In this document: positions 12,285 to 22,142 of the stretch, one piece after another | Numbering within the stretch: position 1 is the stretch's first letter | Layout: the number at the start of each line of letters is the position of its first letter | NCBI GenBank assembly: GCA_020747015.1 | Contig: JAGTJM010000018.1 | Span: forward strand, 656,654 to 720,653 | DNA length: 64,000 bases | Origin: Pyrenochaeta sp. MPI-SDFR-AT-0127 | Lineage: Eukaryota; Ascomycota; Dothideomycetes; Pleosporales; Cucurbitariaceae | Reading direction: 5' to 3' | Translations under genes and position numbers: made by a program | The notes under the pieces: model-generated | Database searches by the model: none | Told to the model about the DNA's origin: nothing | What the model saw: only the letters and a program-made list of their open reading frames with translations

Positions 12285-12646
12285 CTAGTTCAACTTCTTG
12301 TTGCCAACGGTGACCTGTCTGCCCTGGCTGCGTTGATACTGCAAGAAGCCTACAACAGCCGCTGCGAGAACACCGAGCATCAGAAGGTTTCCTATGGCGA
12401 TATTAGCAACGATAGTCTCCCTGATTCCTGAGGTGACAACTGACCAACAACGAAGCTGACGATGCCACCGGCAAGGTCGACGAGGCCCTTGAAGAAGTTG
12501 ACAACAAGTTCGACGATTTCGGTGGCGAACTTGAGCGCGAACTGAGCTGTGTTCTGGACGAGGTGGGCGGCGGTGGTGAAGAAGGACCAGACGAGTTCGA
12601 CGAGCGATGTAGCAACGTCGGAGATGGCGTTGATGATGGACGACAT
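12285..12646 (-). CDS. Small helical, membrane-associated protein of unknown function
   Basis: Two exons, 12646-12445 and 12391-12285, with a 53-bp intron containing a TGCTAAT branch site; 102 aa. I do not recognise the family. The first 65 residues form a continuous amphipathic-to-hydrophobic helix pattern rich in Val, Phe, Ala and Leu with spaced Glu/Lys and no Pro or Cys. Next comes a strongly hydrophobic segment (LLMLGVLAAAVVGFL), then a basic tail ending GNKKLN. This suggests a peripheral or single-span membrane protein. Intron removal turns a premature stop into the hydrophobic tail, which supports the model. No signal-peptide cleavage site is evident. Confidence 0.7.
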
Positions 12647-13374
12647 GTTGAAGTGCTTTGAACAATTGAAGTACTATGGATGGTAGTAGGGTTCGAGAGG
12701 ACACCAGAGTGGTATATGTGGTTTGCTTGGAGGTGTAGTATACCTTTGCAACAAGCGTGACCTAGCTCCAGGCAGCTTTATGGCTTCCAAGCTTCCTTCT
12801 GGAATGACGCTGCAGCTACGTTATGTCGGGTGCACTTCCTGTTTCTTTCAGCCCCTTGCTGGCGATCTGGGCTTGCCGTCGAGGTGGCTGGTTGGCTGTG
12901 CTGGATGAATGCAGTGCCTGGTTTGAGTGGGAGTGACGTCAGTCGTGTAACTGGCGGGCGTTCCACGACAACAAAGAGAAACGATTGAAGAGACATGAGA
13001 TGGAAGTGTATGATAAGATACATTAATACGCTACACTACTGTACATGAAATAAAGAAGAGACGTGAGCGAGTTCATATCAAAAAGTGCTCGTGGCATCGC
13101 GCACTAGGCAAGGCAAAAGCAAAGACGTCATAGCGGTGATGCGAGAGTCGCCAACACTATCCTCCACGCGATGGTGAGATATCCCAAGGCCGTTGTACTT
13201 ACATCGTGAGGACATGTCGTCGATGAAGTAGAGTGCGCGTCTATGCTCTCTGGGGTTCTGGGTACTGGGCGACGCGACGTCCCCACTTGCGTCATAGCGT
13301 CGGGTCGGCATCGTGCGGAATGTTGTCTAGCAACCACTGACAACCCAATTGTACGCAGTACTTCTTGCACCACC
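12647..13374. other. Intergenic, divergent promoter region of the small helical protein and the GH16 gene
   Basis: No supported gene. An open frame is continuous upstream of the GH16 ATG from 13243 but contains no ATG before 13375. Confidence 0.55.
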
Positions 13375-14577
13375 ATGTCAGGCACATTCGACAAGCTGTT
13401 CGCAAAGGGCAAGGCAAAAGTCAAGGAGTTCACCAACCAGCCCTCGTCGCACCAGCAGCAAGGCTATCCAGGCCAGCAACCTCCACAGGGCTACCCGCCT
13501 CACAACCAAGGGCAGTACTCTGGCGGCCAGTATCCTCCACAGCAGCAATATCCGCCGCAGAGCCAGTACCAGCAATATCCCCCTCAGAACCAACAATGGG
13601 GTCCGCCACAGAATCAATGGGCTCCTCCCCAGCAGCAGCAACAGCAGCAATGGGGCCCGCCGCCTCCACAACAACAACAACCTTTTGCACCGCCCATCCC
13701 ACAAGCTAGCAAACCCCAATCGCCGCAGCCCCAAGGACCGCCTGTCCCCCAGAATCGGCCGCTCTCCGCACAGCCTCCCCCGCCGCAGAACATCCCGCCT
13801 CCGCAGAGCGAGAAGGTGTACTGGAAACCCTCGTTCGATGCCGCGACGCCCATCTCTCACAACTTCCGACACGAAATCGGCGACAATGGCTGGGGCAACA
13901 ACGAGAAGCAAATGTACACAGACAACCCGGCAAACTCATTTCACCACGATAACCGCCTAATCATTCGCGGACTCGTGCAGAACGGGAGCTACACGTCGGC
14001 CCGGCTTACATCACACCAAACCTTGTCGCGACCCCGGGGATACCTGACGGCAACAATACTACCGCCTGTCGCCGAAGGCATATGGCCTGCATACTGGATG
14101 CTGCCAAAAGACCCCTTTCAGTGGCCGACTGACGGAGAAATCGACATATTCGAAAGCTGGAATGGCGACTGTGTAAACCATTCGTGCTTGCACTGGGGCC
14201 AATACAACGGCGAGGACTGGAACAAGCATCGCGTCATCGAGACCCACCTCCCTGCTATGCCTGCTCAACCACACACCTTCGGATTTGCTTGGATAGAAGA
14301 AGAGGGCATACCAGATTGGCGCGGGAGGATGATATGGTACATCGATGGCAGGCCTGTCATGAAGGGCAATATCCCGCCCGGCACAAGGCGCATGGAAGAG
14401 TTCAGACTCATGATCAACATTGCCATGGGTGGCGATGTTTGTAAAGGCAAGTTGCCCAAGGATGGGTATTACGACATGATTGTCAGTGACGTTAAAATGT
14501 GTGAAGAGCCGCCACAGGGTGGGTGGCAGGGGTTCGAGCAGACGTGGAACAGCACACAGGAAGGCAAAACCATGTGA
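13375..14577 (+). CDS. GH16 family beta-glucanase-like protein with Pro/Gln-rich N-terminus
   Basis: Single exon, 400 aa. Residues 1-20 are a Lys-rich amphipathic helix with no signal peptide. Residues 21-147 are a low-complexity Gln/Pro/Tyr/Gly tract with QQYPPQ- and GYP-like repeats and an 8-Gln run. The catalytic domain (about 148-390) has the GH16 signature GEIDIFE: nucleophile Glu at about 255, Asp 257 and acid/base Glu 260. EGIWPAYWML lies upstream and WYIDGRPV and MINIAMGGD downstream, as in bacterial-type endo-1,3(4)-beta-glucanases and related transglycosylases. Family role: cleavage or remodelling of beta-1,3/1,4-glucans. Without a signal peptide, the enzyme is either intracellular or exported unconventionally. 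It converges on the SDR gene with only 43 bp between the stops. Confidence 0.9.
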   Translation: MSGTFDKLFAKGKAKVKEFTNQPSSHQQQGYPGQQPPQGYPPHNQGQYSGGQYPPQQQYPPQSQYQQYPPQNQQWGPPQNQWAPPQQQQQQQWGPPPPQQQQPFAPPIPQASKPQSPQPQGPPVPQNRPLSAQPPPPQNIPPPQSEKVYWKPSFDAATPISHNFRHEIGDNGWGNNEKQMYTDNPANSFHHDNRLIIRGLVQNGSYTSARLTSHQTLSRPRGYLTATILPPVAEGIWPAYWMLPKDPFQWPTDGEIDIFESWNGDCVNHSCLHWGQYNGEDWNKHRVIETHLPAMPAQPHTFGFAWIEEEGIPDWRGRMIWYIDGRPVMKGNIPPGTRRMEEFRLMINIAMGGDVCKGKLPKDGYYDMIVSDVKMCEEPPQGGWQGFEQTWNSTQEGKTM

Positions 14578-14620
14578 ATATCTATACAAACAAAACATAC
14601 AAAATTCCAACGACGCCCAT

Positions 14621-15649
14621 TCACACCGCTTTGGGCCTCTCCAGTGTTTGCCGTACGCCTGCAAACTCTAGCTCCGCCAACGTCTCCTCCCACAACCTCT
14701 CCGTCGTTTGCTTGCCTTCAGGCGTGTACATCATCTGATGGAATGGCGATACCTCCCAGAACATGACGAATCCGCCGTGGCTCTCCTTGCCCTTTGCAGC
14801 ACATGCGTCCACATATGTCCAAGCCGCCTGCTCGGGCGTGCGACTCATCGCCTTCTTCATCACCTTCATCAACAGCTGCCCTGCTCCTGACACGTCTCTG
14901 TGCAGTTCCGTGCCCGACGTCAATCCTGGCTCGACAGTGTTGATGATAACGTTATCCGCTGATACCGCCTCACTGAGCTTCTGCACCAGCATCATAACGA
15001 GCGTCTTGCTAACAGAATAGCGCTCGCCTGCTGCTACGAAACCCGAGAACGGTACATCAAAGGACGGAATCAGCGGAACCGCGTCTCGATTCGAAAAGGA
15101 AGAAAGAAGCCCCATGCCGGAGCCAACAATCGTCAACCGCCCAGGCTGCTGGCCAGTAGTTTTGGGCTTCAGCACGGGAATCAAGAGTATAGCGAGCAGC
15201 GCGGTGGAGAGGTAGTTGATCTGAAAAACCTCCTCATGACCCGTTGATTCGTTGATTTTGGAAATCGCACCACCGCCTGCACCAGCGTTGAGAATGGCTA
15301 TATCGAGTCGCGGCAATGTACTGCAGCGTTGGGCAAAGGCCTGGATCGATGGGTAAGAGAGCATATCTAGTTCCCATACATCGATCTTCAAGTCTATATG
15401 CTTCTTTCTAATTGATGCAGCCGCTTCGTTCCCTTTGCTGATGGAGCGGACGGCGAGAATAATGTGCGAGACGCCGAGTGTGGGGAGGAGTGTTGCACAT
15501 GCTAAACCGATGCCGCTGTTGCTTCCTGTGATGAGCGCAGTCTTGCCTACGAGGGAGACTTTGGGTTGTTTGTTGTTGGAGATGCGTGTGGCCTTCAACA
15601 TGAGATTGAGGCTTGAGTCCTTGTTAGGCGAGAGGGCTGCGGATGCCAT
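14621..15649 (-). CDS. Short-chain dehydrogenase/reductase (SDR)
   Basis: Single exon, 342 aa. The cofactor motif TGSNSGIG lies at about 41-48, the NAG motif at about 121-123, the catalytic Ser near 177, and YSVSK (Tyr 211, Lys 215), so the catalytic set is complete. The layout resembles fungal retinol-dehydrogenase/WW-oxidoreductase-like SDRs, with an extended C-terminal region (EQAAWTYVDACAAKGKESHGG) typical of that group. NAD(P)H-dependent reduction of a ketone or aldehyde is expected; the substrate is unknown. The gene is divergent from the transcription factor at 16124, with 474 bp between the starts, so co-regulation is possible. Confidence 0.9.
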   Translation of the reverse strand: MASAALSPNKDSSLNLMLKATRISNNKQPKVSLVGKTALITGSNSGIGLACATLLPTLGVSHIILAVRSISKGNEAAASIRKKHIDLKIDVWELDMLSYPSIQAFAQRCSTLPRLDIAILNAGAGGGAISKINESTGHEEVFQINYLSTALLAILLIPVLKPKTTGQQPGRLTIVGSGMGLLSSFSNRDAVPLIPSFDVPFSGFVAAGERYSVSKTLVMMLVQKLSEAVSADNVIINTVEPGLTSGTELHRDVSGAGQLLMKVMKKAMSRTPEQAAWTYVDACAAKGKESHGGFVMFWEVSPFHQMMYTPEGKQTTERLWEETLAELEFAGVRQTLERPKAV

Positions 15650-16123
15650 TTTTATGGGTCAAGTTGTTGGACGATTGGCTTGTAAGGACAATTTGAATGG
15701 CCTTCTCAACGAAGCAGAACAGCTCCTTTTATGTATTTCCGTCTGTGAGGAGCCATTCCTCGTTGGATCTGTGGTCCTCATTCCAAGACCACTCATCTTC
15801 ACACATTGCATCTGTTCATTATGGTGGATGGTCTAATGGAGTGAGCGCTTTTCCCAAACAGGCCAGCATTGTGGAAAATGTCCATGCGCAAAGTCCTACC
15901 CGTCTCTTCCTTCATCATCTCGCTTGTGTTCGTCCGCTAACATGCGTTGAGCCTTGGGGCGCAGTAGTCGTGATAAGGTAGGCTAGGTCGGCGCTCCTCT
16001 TCGTCCGGACGGCTGAACATTGTACCGCTCGCTGCGCCATCCTCGACAACACTTGATCTATACCGAAAGGAGCCAACAATCTGGTCTTTTGCACGTCTTT
16101 CATCGGCTTCACTGACAGCAAAT
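15650..16123. promoter_or_regulatory. Divergent intergenic promoter region (SDR / transcription factor)
   Basis: This 474-bp stretch separates the start codons of a minus-strand SDR and a plus-strand transcription factor. No particular operator could be identified by eye. Bidirectional control is inferred from gene arrangement only. Confidence 0.5.
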
Positions 16124-17531
16124 ATGACGACACAGTTTGAATTCATCATCGCTGATCCATCGGTCAATCTCAAGCCAGGCAAAAGCTCACTCATCCGCAG
16201 TCGCTGCATGCAGGGCAAAAACAAGCGCGAAGGTTCTCGACGGTCCGTCCAGTCGAGAAAGAAAGAGCGTGCAGCTAGGCATGAAACGAATGTTGATCCT
16301 CTCGTGACTATACCGCCGTCTTTGCATAACTTTGTCGCCGACCGATTCGCCAGCCATGTCGACGCCGAGGGTCAAGAACTCCTCCTCAAAGCCTTTGCCT
16401 ACAACCTCACTAACCAGTCCATGTCGCCACTAGATCGCTGCGTGGATTTCGACCGCGTCGAAGCTGACTTCTTTACCTGGCTATATACAGATTCTGCCTT
16501 TCTGCACTGCATTTTGTCTATCAGCTACGCGGTCAATGACATTGTTGTGCCGACCTGGAATGGGCAGCCTGGGAAGAAAGTAGTGTCCCACCTGCGCGAC
16601 ACACTGTCAATACTAGCGAAGAAGATGGATGCCAGCAACGCTCATGAGGACGAAGCAGTGCTTTATGTTGTGATCAATCTGGCACTGCTTGCCGCTGTGT
16701 ATGGCGACTGGGCGGCAGCATCTGCCCACTTTGCGGGCCTGCACAAGATCGTGCAGCTCAGAGGCGGCATAGATTTTCTTCGAACACGGCCTATAATTCA
16801 TTTCAAACTTGATAGGTAAGTGCACATGGGTGTGAAGCAGTTACTTCGCTTTGCTCATCTACCTTCAAAGACTCGATCTTGCCTGGTCTCTCAGTTCGGG
16901 CAAAGCGCCCCTATTCCTGCATCCAGTCATCTCGTGGGATCCGCTCCGAAAAAGTTTACATATTAAACCGGACCTGTACAAGCCTCCAGCCAATTGGGAT
17001 GTCCGGCTCACATCCGTGTTCTGCGACTTCCAGTATCTGACAACGACCATTAATGAGAATGTGCACATGCATGCTCGCTACAATGCAACCTGCTTCCAAA
17101 GTATCTTGAGCACACTCCAATCACGACTCATTCATCTCGCCGGCACACTGACCCACCCAATAGAAGAGCTGATCCGTCTCTCTTTGCTGGTATTTCTGAC
17201 AACCACCTTCAAGGTCCCCGGTCGGAAAATTCCATATACGTGGATTGCGAAAAAGCTCGCAGCTGCATATGCGAGTGCCGAAGACCTGATTAATAGCCAA
17301 GAGACGCTGCAGCTGTGGGTAATCATCATGGCCGCAATTTCGGTGTCCAGTTCAGATGAGCCTTGGCTGGTTTGTGCATGGAGAGTTGGTCACTGTGCAA
17401 CCAGCTGGAATGAAACCAGAAAGAAACTGTCGAGTGTGATGTGGATTGACTGCATCCATGATCAGCGTGGAGAAATCGCGCACAACATGCTCACACAGAC
17501 ACTCATTGAAATAGAACGAACTGGAGAGTAG
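16124..17531 (+). CDS. Fungal-specific transcription-factor-domain protein without a Zn2Cys6 cluster
   Basis: Two exons, 16124-16815 and 16871-17531, 55-bp intron; 450 aa. The N-terminus has the pattern seen in many Pezizomycotina regulators that lack a zinc cluster: a short FIIADPS-like strand, then a basic stretch with repeated Arg/Lys (about 25-55, RSRCMQGKNKREGSRR). The remainder matches the helical fungal-specific transcription factor domain. The patterns MSPLDRCVDFDRVEADFFTW, FLHCILSISYAVND, LGDW-like HFAGLHKIVQLRGG and the LDRLDLAWSL splice join are all typical. No CX2CX6C motif occurs, so direct DNA binding is uncertain. It may regulate the divergent SDR, which is inference. Confidence 0.82.
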
Positions 17532-18941
17532 ATCAGCTGGCATCTTCGTTCACGAGCAAGCTTGGTTGACTGCAGTGTTCCAGCTGGGGTGTGACAGTTT
17601 GCACTTGGCAGAATGACTGTTTGCGATGTGTTGGAATTGATTGATGCGGGTGTTGCACCACACTGCTTGTATCACTGGCCCACGGATCCGGTGAGCTTCT
17701 GCGACACTCTGTACTCGCAAGCCGAGCCGGATGATGTCTTTGATGACTACCAAGGCAAGATTACGACGCAGTCACTATAGAAAGTAGACACTGGGTCGAT
17801 ATGATACCCGATATAAGGCTCTGCACCGCGCACTTGGTTTCGCCATCCACAGCGCTTTACCTTTCCAACAACAAGACTGCAACAAGTGCCTGTCCATATT
17901 TCCTTCAGCCTCCAACTCCGATAAATTGCAGCTCAGCTAGGAAGATCCTCAGCTGCGGTTGCACTGATTCTAAAGACCACAACGACACGAGGAATGCGAC
18001 CTCTATAACGACATTGACGCCTCAGTTACCGCGACGGCATCGGTATCCTCCCGCTACACAGCATATTTGTCCGTTCCCTAGGGATGGCGTCGGCCGATTC
18101 AAGGGTGTGCAGATGGGTCATCTCGCAAACACGACCCTAGCAACGAAGTTGAATTCAGATAGTCTCCATTGAATTCATGACGGAGGTCGCTGAGAGATTT
18201 GGAAGGCAAGAATGAGTGTGGACACTTTGGTTGCTTCAGTGCAATTGCATGTCTTGGTGTAGTCACGGTTGCACCTACCAAATGGAACACTTCACATGCA
18301 GGTACAAACACACACAATTCATCGCATTTACACACATCATTGGGGGAATTATCATGCTATGAAATCACACCACCGGCATTGTAAGCCTAGAGCAGCTACC
18401 CGGTCTTCCGCGGACAAAGCACATGTTGCAAGCAGTAGGAAGCAGCTATACATCAACAAAGTCGCAAGGACGAAGAGCAAGAACGATGCAGAGGTGAAAA
18501 AAAACATGGGCAACAAGAGGTAGTCGGTAAAATATTCGTGTTATGCCGGCTAAAGCTGTCTTGCCTCGGATTCCGAACCACCAATGCCGCCGCCTACGCT
18601 AGGCGACAACGGAACGAATACACGTAAGACAACATCAGCCATATTTATTGGGTGCCATTTTTCATCATTCTCGATAATTGTGGAGACCGGATAGAGGGGA
18701 TAACTGATGATCTACCTTGCTGTCTACCTTGCGATCAGCTCAGGTTCAGTCAGAGTAGTCGCATTCGGGCTGAACGAAACCGAACACTACATGGATTAAC
18801 TGTAGTCAGCCTCCACCTTGATGATGCATGAGATACAGTCTTGCAGACGTCGATTTTTGCTATAAAACGCTGCCCTGGAAACGCATCAGGTTCGAACATC
18901 CAAGCACTCGAGTTCTCAGACAATTGCACTGCATCGCAAAG
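17532..18941. other. Intergenic
   Basis: Nothing firmly supported. A 56-codon ATG-to-stop frame lies at 17613-17780 (+). Short frames between 17800 and 18520 have no recognisable domain. Confidence 0.5.
18861..18867 (+). promoter_or_regulatory. Possible TATA box
   Basis: TATAAAA stands about 75 bp upstream of the ATG of the FAD oxidoreductase, a usual distance for a fungal core promoter. Confidence 0.4.
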
Positions 18942-20498
18942 ATGTTCACCAAAGCTGCCATTGGCCTCTTGGCCGTTCCCTTCTTCGCAGACTTCTCTGC
19001 CGCTACTACTATTCCAGAAGTTTTTCCTCGCGAATCTTCGTCCGGCGCAGCCAGAGCTTGCGCTCGATTAAAGGCCACCTTCCCAGACAACTACATCGAC
19101 GCGACAAGCTCCAACTACACTACTGAGAAGGATGTCAACTGGTCAACAAACTGCAGACTCCCAGCAGCCTGCTTCTTCCTTCCTACCAGCACTGAAATAG
19201 TCGCACAGGGCCTCTCTATTGTGACAAAGGCCAATGCCAAGTTTGCCGTCCGCAATGGTGGCCACAACCCCAATATCAAATTCGCCAGTATAGATGGCGG
19301 CGTTCTGTTCGACATGAACCGATTGAAGTCCCTGACGCTCAATTCCGACAAAACAATAATGCACGTCGGCGCTGGTAACAGGGGTGGAGAGGTCCAAGGG
19401 CTCGCAGACTCGGCCGGCAAGTCGGCTGTGACTGGTATTGATATGGATCCTGGTATCTCTGGTCTTACTCTTGGCGGCGGTTACACCCATTTCTCTCAGC
19501 TCAATGGCCTTGTTACCGACAATGTTGCAAACTTTGAAGTCGTCCTCAGCAACTCCTCCATCGTCAATGCCAATGCCACCCATAACACTGATCTCTACCG
19601 AGCCCTGCGTGGCGGAGGCAACAACTTTGGTATTGTCACGCGCTTTGATCTGCGTGCCTCTCCAATGTAAGTGTAGACATGCATTGTAGATGTAAACTAT
19701 GCACTGACTCAGTTTACCTACAGCTACAACATTTGGTACTCGCTCTTCCTTCTCGATCCTAAAGAATACACGGAAATCATTCCCGCAATCGTAAAGGTCC
19801 AGAACAGCATGGAGAAGGATCCTAAGGCCAATGTTGAGGTCTTGGTGTCTGCGAAGGGCGTCCAAATTGCGCTCTTCTACGCTGAGCCTGAAAGCGCAAA
19901 GCCTGAAATCTTCGCTCCGCTACTCGCCTTCACCCCTATGCTGGTGGTTGCACCCCCAACCAATGGCACAGTCTACGAAATCATGAAGGATATGTCCTCG
20001 CCTAAGGAACCCCTCGTCCGCATGGTCCAGTCTATAATCTACAAGCCTAGCACCGAATTTTATCTCGCCCAAGTCAAAGAGCTCCTGAAGGTCACTCCAC
20101 CCGGCGAGGAGCTTGACCTCGTCCTCGCAATCAAACCCATGGGTTCGCGCGTCGCATCTGCTGGCACAAAGCAAGCCGGTGGCGTGCCAAATTCGCTCAA
20201 CCTCCCATCCATCCCACAAACCTGGGGATCTATCCTCGTGCAATACAAGGAAGACAAGGACAAGGATCTGATGACCAAGAAACTGAGAGACCTCGATGCA
20301 TGGATGACTTCCAACGCGCGCCGCAGCAATCTTCTGCTCCCCAACCTATTCGCCAACGATGCCGGATCGTCACAGAATGTCATGGCTAGCTATGGTGCCG
20401 AGAGCTTGGCCAATCTCAAGTCTGTAAGCAGGAAGTACGACCCCGCGCAGGTTTTCCAGAAGCTGCAGGTTGGTGGCTTCTTGGTCTCCAAGGCTTGA
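18942..20498 (+). CDS. Secreted FAD-linked oxidoreductase (PCMH/BBE type)
   Basis: Two exons, 18942-19666 and 19724-20498, 57-bp intron; 499 aa. Residues 1-20 form a signal peptide. The PCMH FAD domain has LPAACFFLPTSTEIVA, then RNGGHNPN with the His that usually carries 8-alpha-linked FAD, GIDMDPGISGLTLGGGYTHFS and LYRALRGGGNNFGIVTRFDL. The second exon holds the substrate domain and ends with the berberine-bridge motif (SVSRKYDPAQVFQKL). The bicovalent Cys usually found near GYSH in plant BBE enzymes is not evident. Members oxidise sugars, alcohols or secondary-metabolite intermediates with O2. Extracellular or secretory-pathway oxidation of an unknown substrate is inferred. Confidence 0.9.
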
Positions 20499-22142
20499 AC
20501 AGAAAATGTTGTTTTGTGTGCGATAGATTAGCTTTTCACCCTTAGTTATGTAGAATAATAGACTGGCAAGCTTTTCACTACCGACTCTTGTTGGATTCAT
20601 AGAATTGCACGTGAACCAGGTGACATTCTTCTTGATCTCAATTCCTAGACTATCATTTTAGGCAACGTGCCCCTTCCGCACAACAGCACTTACCGATGAT
20701 TTACGTACATGAAACCAATCGCATTTACACATTGTGCCTGCCTGACAGAACATGGCTTGGCTAGGCGGGCGCCGAAGTCGCCATGTGTCGTCCACGACGG
20801 ACATCATTTTAGCGGCGACGGCAGACAATACCGCGCAGGGGCACGGGCCGAGGCGGGACGACCCGAACGGGCATCAAACTTTCAATACCGTTATGCGGCT
20901 AGCTGTGCCATACGAGAGAACCCATGTCCTTGGCTACGCCTCCGAATTTTCACCCAAGAACTGGTATTGCCGCGAAGCTGTGCTGAGCGATGAGCAAGAA
21001 CGAGAAGATTGTCGCGATTCTGAATCTCACCGTATACAATGATATGTGCTACATCACGCCCCCTTTTGTACGTAACTAATTATCGTCATGCATCGGGTGT
21101 GCAGCTTTTCACGCAAAGACATTCTCGGAATGAGGGGGGCAGGCAGGCAGGCAGGCAGACGCATGTCAGCGTTTGACCGACAATAGCGCCACTCTGTGCT
21201 TAAATTCGCCGAATCCGTAATTTATTTATTTTTCAAATTGGTTTTATAACCTGCCATACCGGACTTCGAAATTGTGTACCCAGAATTGAGGTCGAGACAG
21301 GCCAACTAGCATGGAACCTAGTAGTTCAGGTGGATAGCTTTCGGACTCAACAAGAACGTGACTTGATTGCGGACTTCGTTAGACTTGGCTGAGTCTGTTG
21401 AACCCATGTTTCGTAGAATTCGTGTTTGTGACCAATTATGCCGCAGGAGCAGTTATAGGGTGGAGCTGTGTAGAGACGGTTGTTTCTGAAATGACCTAAC
21501 TGTCAGCGGTGACGATTTTCTTCAATAGGATATATATTCAATACCAAAGATTGCCTGGAATCCTAGTCGAGTACCATTTTCAACCTCGACCAGAGCCTTC
21601 TAGCTATCGCGCAGAAGTAATATGATTGGCTTTGCTCAATTCACGTAGCCGATCTGCAATCAGTACGAAAACTCTAGCCGTATTCTGGGGAGATATTAGT
21701 GCCAAGAAGATTCAGTGGAGAGTCAAGAGAAATCTTTTCTGTCCCAAAAGGGATGGGTCATCGCCGCAACACTCTGTCAGAGCATTGGAGGAGAGGCAAG
21801 GGGCAAACGTGCGGCTGTTCAAGCCCATAGGCTTTTTGTAAGCAGAACCACCAAGAACAAACATTTAGCTTTTTACACCAATTTACCATCTCTGTTGTAT
21901 TCTACGGCCTCCTCTCTCAGTTTCATATTCATCACAAGTTCGTTGGCCCATATATAGAGGCGCGCAAACCTGTCTTACCATCTCGCTCAATTCAATAATG
22001 GCTCACTGTCATGCTGGTAAAGTGCTTGGACGCTTCTTTTGTTGCCACATGTATCCCCTTGCGCGCTCTGACCATTCTTGGAGGCGTGTGCCAAATATTC
22101 TTTCCACCAATTTTTCGATCTATGCATCTTATTAGTCTGTAT
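20499..22142. other. Intergenic
   Basis: No supported gene in 1.6 kb. It contains a short GGCA microsatellite. Several overlapping frames at 20709-21042 and 21626-21957 lack recognisable domains. Confidence 0.5.
21138..21157. repeat. GGCA microsatellite (5 units)
   Basis: Five uninterrupted GGCA units follow a run of G. Confidence 0.9.

Noticed and set aside
13378..13911. Long minus-strand ORF opposite the GH16 gene (Leu/Arg-rich)
   Set aside because: It is the antisense shadow of the Gln/Pro-rich coding tract; composition is explained by CAG/CCN codons on the plus strand.
19143..19865. 240-codon minus-strand ORF opposite the FAD oxidoreductase
   Set aside because: Overlaps exon 1, the intron and exon 2 of a clearly supported gene; antisense artefact.
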